NCBI RefSeq assembly: GCF_021653975.1
Contig: NZ_JAJKFK010000009.1
Span: forward strand, 1-64,000
DNA: 64,000 nucleotides
Origin: Amycolatopsis sp. GM8
Lineage (GTDB): Bacteria > Actinomycetota > Actinomycetes > Mycobacteriales > Pseudonocardiaceae
Reading direction: 5' to 3'
In this document: positions 46,760 through 55,066 of the stretch, piece by piece
How the letters are laid out: every line of letters starts with the position of its first letter
Numbering within the stretch: the first letter of the stretch is position 1
The notes under the pieces: generated by a model
Database searches by the model: none
What the model saw: only the letters and a program-made list of their open reading frames with translations
What the model was told of the DNA's origin: nothing
Translations under genes and position numbers: made by a program

Positions 46760-47584
46760 TCACCAGGCCGTCACGACAGCCTCTGCGAGCTCTTCCGGCC
46801 GGGACAGGAAGGGCGCGTGGGACGTGTCGAGCGCGATGACCCGGGTCGTCGTGGCGGAAACGGCGTCGACGTCCCGGACGAAGCGGCGTTGCAGCGGCTC
46901 GGGGATCGCCCGGTCCTTGGCGCAGACGACATACGTATGGGGAACACCGCCGTAACGTCCCCGCGTCACCGCCACCTTCTCCGCGGGGAAGTGCACGGGA
47001 GTGTCGGTGCCCAGCAGTGCGATGGCGGCGTCGGCGGTGGTGACATCGACATCACCGTAGAAGGCTTCGCGCAGCCCCTTTCGGCGCTCGGGATCCCCCG
47101 GGTCGTGACGCAGCGCGCCCGCCGTGGCCGGGTCGGCGACCAGCAGACCGGAGACCAGTTCACCGGCAGCTTCGCTGCTGGTGAACAGTTCCGCCACCGA
47201 TGCGGTGATCGGGACGTAGGCGCTGACGTAGACCAGGTGGGCGAACAAGTCGGGAGCCAGCTCGGCCGCCGCGGTGGCGATCACCCCACCCAGACTGTGG
47301 GCGACCACGACACAGGGCTCACCGCCGCCAACCACGCGGATTTGATCGACGAGCGCCCCGGCGGCGGCGTCCGTGGTGACGTGGGCGACCGGTGACGGCT
47401 CAGCGGCGAACGCGGCCTGGTCGAACGGACGCGCCCACCGCGCGGCCGGTGCCCTGCCGTTCAGCCCGTGCCCGAGCAGGTCCACGGCGACCGACGGCAC
47501 ACCACGGGCGGCCAGGTGCGCCGTCACCGGCGTCCAGCACCAACTCCCGTGCCAGGCGCCATGAACCAGCAGCATGGTACGCAT
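46760..47584 (-). CDS. Alpha/beta hydrolase (EstC/salicylate-esterase-like)
   Basis: This 274-residue esterase-type protein has the oxyanion motif LLVHGAWHGSWCWTPV, nucleophile elbow VVAHSLGG (Ser), and the catalytic His in LDTSHAPFLSRPEEL. The layout is that of methyl-esterase/hydroxynitrile-lyase relatives. The ATG at 47584 follows AAAGGACG. It is divergent from an AraC regulator with direct-repeat operators. Confidence 0.88.
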   Translation of the reverse strand: MRTMLLVHGAWHGSWCWTPVTAHLAARGVPSVAVDLLGHGLNGRAPAARWARPFDQAAFAAEPSPVAHVTTDAAAGALVDQIRVVGGGEPCVVVAHSLGGVIATAAAELAPDLFAHLVYVSAYVPITASVAELFTSSEAAGELVSGLLVADPATAGALRHDPGDPERRKGLREAFYGDVDVTTADAAIALLGTDTPVHFPAEKVAVTRGRYGGVPHTYVVCAKDRAIPEPLQRRFVRDVDAVSATTTRVIALDTSHAPFLSRPEELAEAVVTAW

Positions 47585-47653
47585 CAGACGTCCTTTCGTC
47601 CTTCTGGTAGATCTTGAGACGCTTGGACTCAACCAAAGGTGAACGCGTAACGC

Positions 47654-47686
47654 TGTCGCGATCCGCTCCGGGCAGTGTCGCGATCC
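47654..47686 (+). promoter_or_regulatory. AraC-type direct repeat operator
   Basis: TGTCGCGATCC occurs at 47654-47664 and again at 47676-47686, 22 bp apart (about two helical turns), 15 bp before the araC start and in the divergent region to the hydrolase. Direct repeats at this spacing suit AraC-family binding. Confidence 0.5.
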
Positions 47687-47701
47687 CAGGGAAGGCAGGC
47701 C

Positions 47702-48565
47702 ATGCGCGACAAGCCCGTGCCCGGCCTCGCGGAAGTCACCTCGCCGCTGTTCGCCAGCGAGGCGATGACGGGTTGGAAATCGCTCGTCCTCAACGAGCAG
47801 GTCCACGATCCCGTCGTCGCCGATGCCCTGGCGCCCGTGGCCGACGCGTACTGCATCGTGGTGGTGACCGGTGGCGAGGCCTTCCTCGAGTCCTGGGACG
47901 GGCAGGGGTGGTCCGGCGCGGAGTACCGGCCCGGCACCGTGGCGCTCATCTCGCCCGGGCGCGCCACCCGGTTTCGCTGGCGCGCCCTGGGCCCCGACCC
48001 ACTGAGGACCGCACACCTGCTGCTCCCGCACGACGCGATGCGCACGGCCGCACGAGAACTCGGCCTCGGCCGCCGGGCGATGACGCTCCGCGACAGCGCC
48101 TACCTGTCCGATGCCCCCATCGCCGCCACCACCCACGCGCTGCTGGATGCCGGGCGCTCAGGTGCCGCCGAAGCCTACGTTCACTCGGCCGCCGCATTCC
48201 TGGCCATGCACATGCTCACCCGATACGCCGCGACGTCCGTCGCCGTGGACGAACTGACCCCGCGCGTGCTCGGCGTGTTCCGCGACGCCGTCGGGAGAAC
48301 CACGTCGCTGCGGGAACTCGCCGCCCTGGCCGGTGTCGGCGAAGCCCGCCTGGCCCAGGTCGTCCGGGAGGCCACCGGGCAGTCGCCGTGGAACCATCTC
48401 ATCACCTTGCGCGTCGCCGAGGCCAAACGACTCCTGGCCACCACGGCCCTCCCGGTGACCGAAATCGGCTACCGGTGCGGGTTCGCCACCCCGTCCCACT
48501 TCGCGGCGTCGTTCCGCCGCGCGACCGGCACTACCCCGACCCGCTGGCGCGCGACCACCGCCTGA
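47702..48565 (+). CDS. AraC family transcriptional regulator
   Basis: This 287-residue protein has a cupin-like N-terminal domain with AYCIVVVTGGEAFLESW and a C-terminal double HTH: LRELAALAGVGEARLAQVVREATGQ and VTEIGYRCGFATPSHFAASFRRATG. The ATG at 47702 follows GGAAGG. It probably controls the divergent esterase gene, and itself, through the direct repeats upstream. Confidence 0.9.
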   Translation: MRDKPVPGLAEVTSPLFASEAMTGWKSLVLNEQVHDPVVADALAPVADAYCIVVVTGGEAFLESWDGQGWSGAEYRPGTVALISPGRATRFRWRALGPDPLRTAHLLLPHDAMRTAARELGLGRRAMTLRDSAYLSDAPIAATTHALLDAGRSGAAEAYVHSAAAFLAMHMLTRYAATSVAVDELTPRVLGVFRDAVGRTTSLRELAALAGVGEARLAQVVREATGQSPWNHLITLRVAEAKRLLATTALPVTEIGYRCGFATPSHFAASFRRATGTTPTRWRATTA

Positions 48566-48587
48566 CCACGACCTCGCCATCCCGTTG

Positions 48588-49595
48588 TCACTCGGTGCTT
48601 TCCCGGGCAATCAACGTGTGCGGGGCGATGAACTCCTCCGCCGGTAACGACGGGTCCTCGATGCGGGCGGCGAGGCGAGCCACGGCGGTGCGCGCGATGA
48701 AGGGGGTATCCAGCGAAACGGTGCTCAATGACGGGCGCGAATAACGCCCCTCCTCGATGTCGTCGACGCCGATGATCGCCACGTCTTCGGGGACGCGCAG
48801 GTCCGAGTCGAAAACAGCGCGGATCGCGCCCATCGCCAGCAGGTCCGAGTAGCAGAAGATGCCGTCCGGACGCGGAGACTGGCGCAGTAGGGACGCCGCG
48901 GCGGCGTAGCCGGCGGCGCGGCCGTAGTGGGCCGCCGTGCGCTGCAGCGCGTCCACCGGCTCCAACCCGTGCTCCTGCAACGCCTTCCGGAATCCCTCCG
49001 TGCGCTGCAACGGCGTCGTGTACGTCTCCTTCGGCTGGGCGCCGATGGCCGCGACGCGGGTGCGGCCCCGGTTCAGCAGGTGGGAGGTCGCGTCGCGGGC
49101 GGCGACGATGTTGTCGATCGCGACGTGGTCGAAGCGGTGGTCGAAGACGTGCTCGCCGAGCAGGATCAGCGGCGAGGCCCTGGCCGGGTCGACATCGCGG
49201 AGTTCGTCCCTGGTCGCCAGTGGCGCGAAGAGCATCCCGTCGAACAGGTTGCGCCTGCCGCCGCCGCGCAGCAGCTGGCGTTCCCGCTCGTGGTCGTGGC
49301 CGGTCTGGTCGATCATGACCTGGAAACCGAGGTGGCCGGCGGCGTCGATGACCTCGCGGGCGAGCTGGCTGAAGTACGGCACGTCGATCTCCGGCACCAC
49401 GAGCGAGAGCACGCCGGTCTTGCCGGTGCGCAGCGTCCGTGCGACCGGGTTCGGGACATAGCCCAGCTCGTCGATGGCCCGCAGCACGCGCTGGCGCATC
49501 TTGTCGCTCACGTGCTCGTAACCGCTGACCACGTTCGACACCGTGCGCACCGAGACCTGCGCCCAGGCCGCCACGTCCCGCAACGTCGCCGCCAA
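48588..49595 (-). CDS. LacI family transcriptional regulator
   Basis: This 335-residue repressor has the LacI HTH and hinge at the N-terminus (TLRDVAAWAQVSVRTVSNVV, LRAIDELGYVPNPVARTLR) and a periplasmic-binding-like sugar domain. It sits divergent to the ABC sugar importer. Two TTGC-N7/8-GCAA palindromes lie in the shared promoter and the same pair recurs before the secreted glycosidase gene at 56746, so it probably controls all of them. Confidence 0.93.
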   Translation of the reverse strand: MAATLRDVAAWAQVSVRTVSNVVSGYEHVSDKMRQRVLRAIDELGYVPNPVARTLRTGKTGVLSLVVPEIDVPYFSQLAREVIDAAGHLGFQVMIDQTGHDHERERQLLRGGGRRNLFDGMLFAPLATRDELRDVDPARASPLILLGEHVFDHRFDHVAIDNIVAARDATSHLLNRGRTRVAAIGAQPKETYTTPLQRTEGFRKALQEHGLEPVDALQRTAAHYGRAAGYAAAASLLRQSPRPDGIFCYSDLLAMGAIRAVFDSDLRVPEDVAIIGVDDIEEGRYSRPSLSTVSLDTPFIARTAVARLAARIEDPSLPAEEFIAPHTLIARESTE

Positions 49596-49629
49596 GGGAC
49601 CTCCTCTCGTCAGTCCACCATCCTAGCTT

Positions 49630-49674
49630 TTGCAACGTGTGCAAGCATGTCGTACAGTTTGCGTACGTTGGCAA
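49630..49674. promoter_or_regulatory. Paired LacI-type operators (importer side)
   Basis: TTGCAACGTGTGCAA (49630-49644) is TTGCA/TGCAA around 5 bp. TTGCGTACGTTGGCAA (49659-49674) is TTGC/GCAA around 8 bp. Their centres are about 29-30 bp apart, in the 129-bp gap between lacI and the binding-protein gene. Confidence 0.7.
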
Positions 49675-49724
49675 AGTGGCGCGCCGACCTCGCGCCGCGC
49701 TGCCGCTTCGCACAAAGGAGTGCC

Positions 49725-51113
49725 ATGAGGACCACACCCGGCAGGAGCGCCCGCGGCGCCCGCCTTCTCACCCGTCGCGGTGCCGCCGTCGCCGCCGCTG
49801 CCCTGCTCGTCACCGTGCTCAGCGCCTGCGGCCCGGACATCGGTTCCGGCGGTGATTCGTCAGCGAGCGGCTCCGTGCTGCAGGCGCCGGCGGACAACTC
49901 GCCGAAGGGCGAGATCACGATCTGGGACCGCTCCGGTGACCTGTTCAAGGTTTTCGACGCCACGATCAAGGAATTCAACAAGAAGTACCCCGGCATCACG
50001 GTCAAGCACGAGGCTGTCGACATCGACTCGAAGCTCCAGAACACCTTGATCACCGGCACGGACGTGCCCGACGGCGTCTTCCTCGACGACGCCAAGGTCG
50101 GCAGCTACGTCGACCACCTCTGGAACCTCCAGGACGTGCTCGCGCCCTACAGCAAGGACATCGCGCCGCAGAAGGTCGCCGTCAACACCGTGCACGGCGG
50201 CATCTACGGCGTGCCGTTCGATCTCGACCCCGGCCTGCTGTTCTACAACGCGAAAGCGCTGAGCGCGGCCGGCATCGACCCGAACGGGATCAAGACCTAC
50301 GACGACCTCCTCGCCGCGGCGAAGAAGTACCAGCAGTACAAGCCCGGCGCCAAGCCGATCCACCTGGAGCAGGACGCCTTCAACAGCCAGCTCCAGCTCG
50401 AGATGTACGCCAGCCAGTTCGGCACCAGCCTCGCCGACGCCAACGGGGCGCTGCGGCTGGATTCCGCGCCGTACCACCAGATCCTGACGTGGCTCGACAC
50501 GGTGCGGAAGGACGGGCTCGGCACCCGCGCGGAGTACCTCAAGCCCACTGACGTCGGCGCGCTGGACTCCGGCGACGAGGTCTTCTACCCGTGGGCGATC
50601 TGGTTCGACTTCGCCCCGCAGCAGCAGTTGACCGCGACGAAGGGCGACTGGCGCGCGATGCCGCTGCCGGCCTGGTCCCCGGGTGGCGCGCGCAGCGGCG
50701 CGATGGGCGGGGCGTCGTTCGTGATCCCCAAGGACGCGAAGAACCCGCAGCTGGCCTGGCTTTTCTACCGCTTCCTGACGTTCGAGCAGGCCGGCTACAG
50801 CGCGGTCTACGGTCCGAACGCGGTCTACCCGGGTGGGCTGAACACGTCGATCCCGTCGTACCGCCCGGCGGCGGATCCGGCCAAGCCGCTGTTCCGGCCG
50901 ATCGACGCGATGGGCGGCCAGGACGTCTGGAAGACGGCCGTCGAAGCCAGCCAGGAGATCCCGGGTGGTGCGCCGATCCCGTCGTGGTGGGCCGCCGCCG
51001 TCGACTACCTCGGCACCGACCTGCAGAAGATGCTGGACGGCAGCCTGACCCCGCAGCAGGTCATCGACCAGGCCGGCAAGGACATCCAGACCAACCTCGT
51101 CGAGCGCAAATGA
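49725..51113 (+). CDS. ABC transporter substrate-binding lipoprotein (carbohydrate)
   Basis: This 462-residue extracellular binding protein of the family-1 sugar type has an N-terminal Arg-rich signal, hydrophobic core and lipobox VLSAC with lipid-anchored Cys35. The mature part begins with a Ser/Gly-rich linker, then ITIWDRSGDLFKVFDATIKEF and GVPFDLDPGLLFYNAKAL. The ATG follows AAAGGAG. It is first in the importer operon and overlaps the first permease (ATGA). Sugar is unknown. Confidence 0.93.
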   Translation: MRTTPGRSARGARLLTRRGAAVAAAALLVTVLSACGPDIGSGGDSSASGSVLQAPADNSPKGEITIWDRSGDLFKVFDATIKEFNKKYPGITVKHEAVDIDSKLQNTLITGTDVPDGVFLDDAKVGSYVDHLWNLQDVLAPYSKDIAPQKVAVNTVHGGIYGVPFDLDPGLLFYNAKALSAAGIDPNGIKTYDDLLAAAKKYQQYKPGAKPIHLEQDAFNSQLQLEMYASQFGTSLADANGALRLDSAPYHQILTWLDTVRKDGLGTRAEYLKPTDVGALDSGDEVFYPWAIWFDFAPQQQLTATKGDWRAMPLPAWSPGGARSGAMGGASFVIPKDAKNPQLAWLFYRFLTFEQAGYSAVYGPNAVYPGGLNTSIPSYRPAADPAKPLFRPIDAMGGQDVWKTAVEASQEIPGGAPIPSWWAAAVDYLGTDLQKMLDGSLTPQQVIDQAGKDIQTNLVERK

Positions 51114-52066
51114 CCACCCGGCCCGTGCCGGTCCGTGCGGTGAAGGTGTTCCGGGACGAACAGCGAGCCGAACCGGCGACCACCGCGGCGCCCCGCGCCC
51201 GGCGCACCTTGCCGTGGCGGCGCCGGCTCGCGCCGTATGCGTTCGTGCTGCCGTTCGTGGCGGTCTTCCTCGCCTTCAGCGTCTACCCGCTGTTCTTCAC
51301 GCTGCGCCTGAGTTTCACCGACTGGCACGGGGCCGGTGCCGCGCACTGGGTCGGTCTCGGCAACTACCGCTACCTGCTGACCAACGACGCGTTCTGGGCA
51401 TCGCTCGGGAACTCGGGGGTGCTGTGGCTGCTGATCGTGCCGGTGCAGCTGGTCCTGGCGGTGATCGTCGCGGTGCTGCTCGGTGCCATCAAGCGGCTGC
51501 GCGGCTTCTACCGGGTGACGTTCGTCGTGCCGTTCGTGACGCCGCTCGTCGCGGTCGCCCAGATCTGGATCGTGCTGTTCGACCAGAACTACGGCCCGGT
51601 GAACACGGTGCTCGGCGCGCTCGGCCTGCCGCAGGTCGGCTGGCTCGTCGACAGCATGTGGGCGAAACCGACCCTGGCCCTGCTCTTCCTTTGGAAGACA
51701 ACGGGTTTCGTCGTCCTGATCGTCCTTTCCGGACTGCAGCAGATCGACGGCGGCCTGTACGAGGCGGCGTCGCTCGACGGCGCCGGCCGCTTGCGGCAGC
51801 TGTGGAGCATCACCGTCCCGCTGCTGCGCCGCTCCCTGATGTTCTGCGTCGTGCTGCAGACGCTGGCGGTGTTCCAGATGTTCGTCGAACCGTACGTGGT
51901 GACCGGCGGCGGCCCCTACACCTCGACCACGACGGCCGGGCTCTTCCTGTTCAAGCACATCAACAGTGGGGACCTGGGCACCGGAGCGGCGAACTCGTTC
52001 CTCCTGGTGATCGTCGTGATGGCACTGTCGCTGCTGTTCGTCCGGCTGCTCCGAGCGGAGGACTAG
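51110..52066 (+). CDS. ABC sugar transporter permease 1 (MalF/UgpA-like)
   Basis: This 318-residue permease has six membrane helices. The EAA loop is YEAASLDGAGRLRQLWSITVPLLRRS near residues 210-240, where the ATPase docks. The N-terminal 40 residues are cytoplasmic and Arg-rich. It pairs with the next permease. No ATPase gene is in this operon, so a shared MsiK-like ATPase encoded elsewhere is probable. Confidence 0.93.
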   Translation: MTTRPVPVRAVKVFRDEQRAEPATTAAPRARRTLPWRRRLAPYAFVLPFVAVFLAFSVYPLFFTLRLSFTDWHGAGAAHWVGLGNYRYLLTNDAFWASLGNSGVLWLLIVPVQLVLAVIVAVLLGAIKRLRGFYRVTFVVPFVTPLVAVAQIWIVLFDQNYGPVNTVLGALGLPQVGWLVDSMWAKPTLALLFLWKTTGFVVLIVLSGLQQIDGGLYEAASLDGAGRLRQLWSITVPLLRRSLMFCVVLQTLAVFQMFVEPYVVTGGGPYTSTTTAGLFLFKHINSGDLGTGAANSFLLVIVVMALSLLFVRLLRAED

Positions 52067-52069
52067 ACC

Positions 52070-52945
52070 ATGACCACCCTCGACGTCCGCGCCCGGCGGA
52101 CCACCGGCCGCCCGCGGGCCGGTGCCCACGTGTTCCTGCTCGTGCTGACCGTGGCCCTGCTCGCGCCGGTGGCGTGGGCCGTCCTGTCGTCGTTCAAGCC
52201 CGCGGGCGAGATCATCCGGGACCCACTCGGGTTCGACCCGGCGACCCTCACGTTCGCCAACTTCCGCGGGATGTTCCAGGACGTGCCGATCGGCAGCGGG
52301 TTCCTGAACACCGGCGTCGTGCTGGTCGCGAAGGGCGCCATCACGATGTTCTGCGCCCCGCTGGCGGCTTTCGCGTTCGCCAAGTACAGCTTCCGCGGCA
52401 AGAACCTGATCTTCGGCACCGTCCTGCTCACCCTGATGCTGCCGGTGATCGTGCTCATCATCCCGCTGCTGCTGGAGATGAAGGAGCTCGGCTGGGTGAA
52501 CACCTACCAGGCGCTGATCCTGCCCGGCTCGGTCGACGCGTTCGCGATCTTCTGGATGCGCCAGGTGATCGCGGCGGTGCCCGACGAGCTGCTCGACGCG
52601 GCCCGCGTCGACGGCTGCGGCGAGTTCGCGATCTTCCTGCGCGTGATCGTGCCGGCGATCCGGCCGGGCCTGGCCGGTCTCGGCGTGCTGACGATCATGA
52701 ACATCTACAACGATTTCGTCTGGCCCGTCGTCGCGGCCAGCTCGAGCCGGATGGCCACCCTCCAGGTGGTCCTGTCGACCCTTGCCCAGAACATCAAGGG
52801 AAATCGGGTGGGAGCGGACTACGCGACCGTCACCGGTGAGCTGCTCGCCGCCGCGTCGATCGCGCTCATCCCGCTCCTGATCCTGTTCATCGTGCTGCAG
52901 AAGCACTTCATCAACGGCATCCTCGCCGGAAGCGTAAAGGGCTGA
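52070..52945 (+). CDS. ABC sugar transporter permease 2 (MalG/UgpE-like)
   Basis: This 291-residue permease has six helices and the EAA loop LLDAARVDGCGEFAIFLRVIV, typical of MalG-type partners. It starts 3 bp after permease 1 and is followed 6 bp later by the GH2 gene, so all four genes are probably one transcript. Confidence 0.93.
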   Translation: MTTLDVRARRTTGRPRAGAHVFLLVLTVALLAPVAWAVLSSFKPAGEIIRDPLGFDPATLTFANFRGMFQDVPIGSGFLNTGVVLVAKGAITMFCAPLAAFAFAKYSFRGKNLIFGTVLLTLMLPVIVLIIPLLLEMKELGWVNTYQALILPGSVDAFAIFWMRQVIAAVPDELLDAARVDGCGEFAIFLRVIVPAIRPGLAGLGVLTIMNIYNDFVWPVVAASSSRMATLQVVLSTLAQNIKGNRVGADYATVTGELLAAASIALIPLLILFIVLQKHFINGILAGSVKG

Positions 52946-52951
52946 GACACC

Positions 52952-55003
52952 ATGACGATTGCTGAGAACGCCGTCGAGCCGCTCGCCGCGGAGGCGCCGC
53001 CGCGGCCGGGATATCCGCGGCCCGACCGGGACCGTTCCGGTCGGTGGCTGAGCCTCAACGGCAGCTGGCGGTTCACCGCCGACGACGGTGCGCCCACGTC
53101 GGTCACGGTCCCGTTCGCTTGGGAGACAGCGGCTTCCGGTGTCCAGCGCACGTGGCTGGAGCGCGCGGTCTACTCGCGCGTGGTCACCGCCCCGGCCGAA
53201 TGGGCGGGGCGCCGAGTGGTGCTGTGCTTCGGCGCCGTGCACCACCGGGCGACCGTCGCACTCGACGGGGTGGAGATCGGCTCGCACGTCGGCGGGCACA
53301 GCTCGTTCGAGTTCGACGTCACCGATCTGCTGTTCCCGGGCCGGCCGGCGGAGCTGACGGTGGATGTCGAGGCACCGGCGGACAAACGCGAGATCCCGCA
53401 CGGCAAGCAGCGCTCGATTCCGCGGGACGACTACGACGGTGTGTCGTTCACCCCGACGTCCGGGATCTGGCAGAGCGTCTGGCTGGAGGCGCGAGGACGC
53501 ACATACGTCGCCGACGTTTCCCTGCGCGGGGATTCGCTCACCGGGTTCGACATCGCCGGTGAACTCGCCGGTGACGCGCCGGACGCCGCGCGCGTCGTGG
53601 CGCGGCTGGAGGGCCGCGAGACCGTGCTTTCCGTGCAGGGCGGGCGATTCACGGGCCGGCTGGCCCTCGACGCTCCTCAGTTGTGGAGCCCTGAGTCGCC
53701 GCATCTCTACGCGGTCGAGCTCAGCGTGGGCGAAGGAGAGGAAGCCGATCACCTGACCGTGACCGGCGGGCTGCGGCGGATCGAGACCCGTGGCGAAGCG
53801 CTCTATCTCAACGGGGAACGGTTCTATCTGCGTGGTGTGCTCGACCAGGGGTACTGGCCGGAGACCGGGCTCACCGCGCCGGACGACGAAGCGCTGGTGG
53901 CCGACCTCGAACTCGCCCGCGAACTCGGTTTTTCGTTGGTGCGCAAGCATCTCAAGTTCGAGGAACCGCGGTGGCTCGACTACGCCGACCGCATCGGGAT
54001 GCTGGTGTGGGCCGAGCCGCCGTGCCCGAGCCGGTTCAGCCCGGCCGCGGCGGCGGGGTTCGAGGCGCAGCTGCCGGACCTGGTCCGGCGCGACGGCAAC
54101 CACCCGTCGATCGCGATCTGGGGGCTGTACAACGAAGAATGGGGGCTGGACTGGGACATCCCGGGCAGCCCCGAGCGCGCGGCGGCCGCGGCGCACGCCT
54201 ACGACATCCTGCGTTCGCTCGACGACACCCGGCCGATCGTCGAGAACTCCGGCTGGGCGCACGTGAAGACGGACCTTGTCGACTGGCACTACTACGACGA
54301 GAATCCGCGCAGCTGGGCGGAAAACGTCGCCGCGCTGGCGGAGGGCGCGCGGGAGACGTTCCCGGTGCCGCTCCAGCCGGACCTCAGGGTGGACAAGCCT
54401 CTCTACGGCTCCACCAGCTTCCCCCGATCCGGCGTGCCGGTGCTCAACAGTGAGTACGGCGCCGGATTCACCAGCCTGGAGCGGGCCTGGCACGTGCGGT
54501 GGCAGACGCAGGAGATCCGCCGGCACGACCGGTTCGCGGGGTACATCTACACCGAGCTGACCGACATCGAGCACGAGATGGCCGGCCTGCTCGACACCCA
54601 CCGCAGGCGCAAGGACTGGGGCGGCCTGAATCCGGCCGACGCGTTCGCCCCGACCACGCTGGTCGTCGACATCGTCCCCGCGCACGCCGGCGCCGACATC
54701 CCGGTGCCGGCCGGGCCGCTGACCGTCGACGTGCACGTCTCGCACACCGGCAAGACCCCGATCACGGGCACCCTGCACGCGGCCTGGGGCGCTTCGGGTT
54801 CGCGCGGACTCCCGTCCGCCGTCGCGGATTCCCGGGAGGTGCGGGCGACGCCGTTCCAGCTCACCGAGGCGGTCTCCCTGCGGGTGCCGGCGCCGGGTGG
54901 CCCCGCGCGGCTGCAGCTGTGGCTGGTGGCCGACGGCCGGGTGCTGGCGCGGACGTTCGTGGACGCCGCGGTGGTGGAGGAACCGAACCGGCGCGGCGTC
55001 TGA
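52952..55003 (+). CDS. Glycoside hydrolase family 2 enzyme
   Basis: This 683-residue GH2 protein (beta-galactosidase/beta-glucuronidase family) has an N-terminal jelly-roll (LSLNGSWRFTADDGAP), an Ig-like sandwich and a TIM barrel with acid/base Glu395 in GLYNEEWG and nucleophile Glu501 in NSEYG. No signal peptide is present, so it acts inside the cell on imported oligosaccharide. The C-terminal 80 residues form an extra beta domain. Its exact glycoside is not readable from sequence. Confidence 0.92.
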   Translation: MTIAENAVEPLAAEAPPRPGYPRPDRDRSGRWLSLNGSWRFTADDGAPTSVTVPFAWETAASGVQRTWLERAVYSRVVTAPAEWAGRRVVLCFGAVHHRATVALDGVEIGSHVGGHSSFEFDVTDLLFPGRPAELTVDVEAPADKREIPHGKQRSIPRDDYDGVSFTPTSGIWQSVWLEARGRTYVADVSLRGDSLTGFDIAGELAGDAPDAARVVARLEGRETVLSVQGGRFTGRLALDAPQLWSPESPHLYAVELSVGEGEEADHLTVTGGLRRIETRGEALYLNGERFYLRGVLDQGYWPETGLTAPDDEALVADLELARELGFSLVRKHLKFEEPRWLDYADRIGMLVWAEPPCPSRFSPAAAAGFEAQLPDLVRRDGNHPSIAIWGLYNEEWGLDWDIPGSPERAAAAAHAYDILRSLDDTRPIVENSGWAHVKTDLVDWHYYDENPRSWAENVAALAEGARETFPVPLQPDLRVDKPLYGSTSFPRSGVPVLNSEYGAGFTSLERAWHVRWQTQEIRRHDRFAGYIYTELTDIEHEMAGLLDTHRRRKDWGGLNPADAFAPTTLVVDIVPAHAGADIPVPAGPLTVDVHVSHTGKTPITGTLHAAWGASGSRGLPSAVADSREVRATPFQLTEAVSLRVPAPGGPARLQLWLVADGRVLARTFVDAAVVEEPNRRGV

Positions 55004-55016
55004 CCGGGAACGAAGG

Positions 55017-55050
55017 AAGGGTGGCCGGCTCCGCGGAGCCGGCCACCCTT
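55017..55050. terminator. 34-bp palindromic bidirectional terminator
   Basis: AAGGGTGGCCGGCTCC (55017-55032) and its exact complement GGAGCCGGCCACCCTT (55035-55050) flank only GC, followed by TCTC on the plus strand. It lies between the convergent GH2 and secreted hydrolase genes and can stop both. Confidence 0.85.
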
Positions 55051-55066
55051 TCTCATGCCTGCCGGG

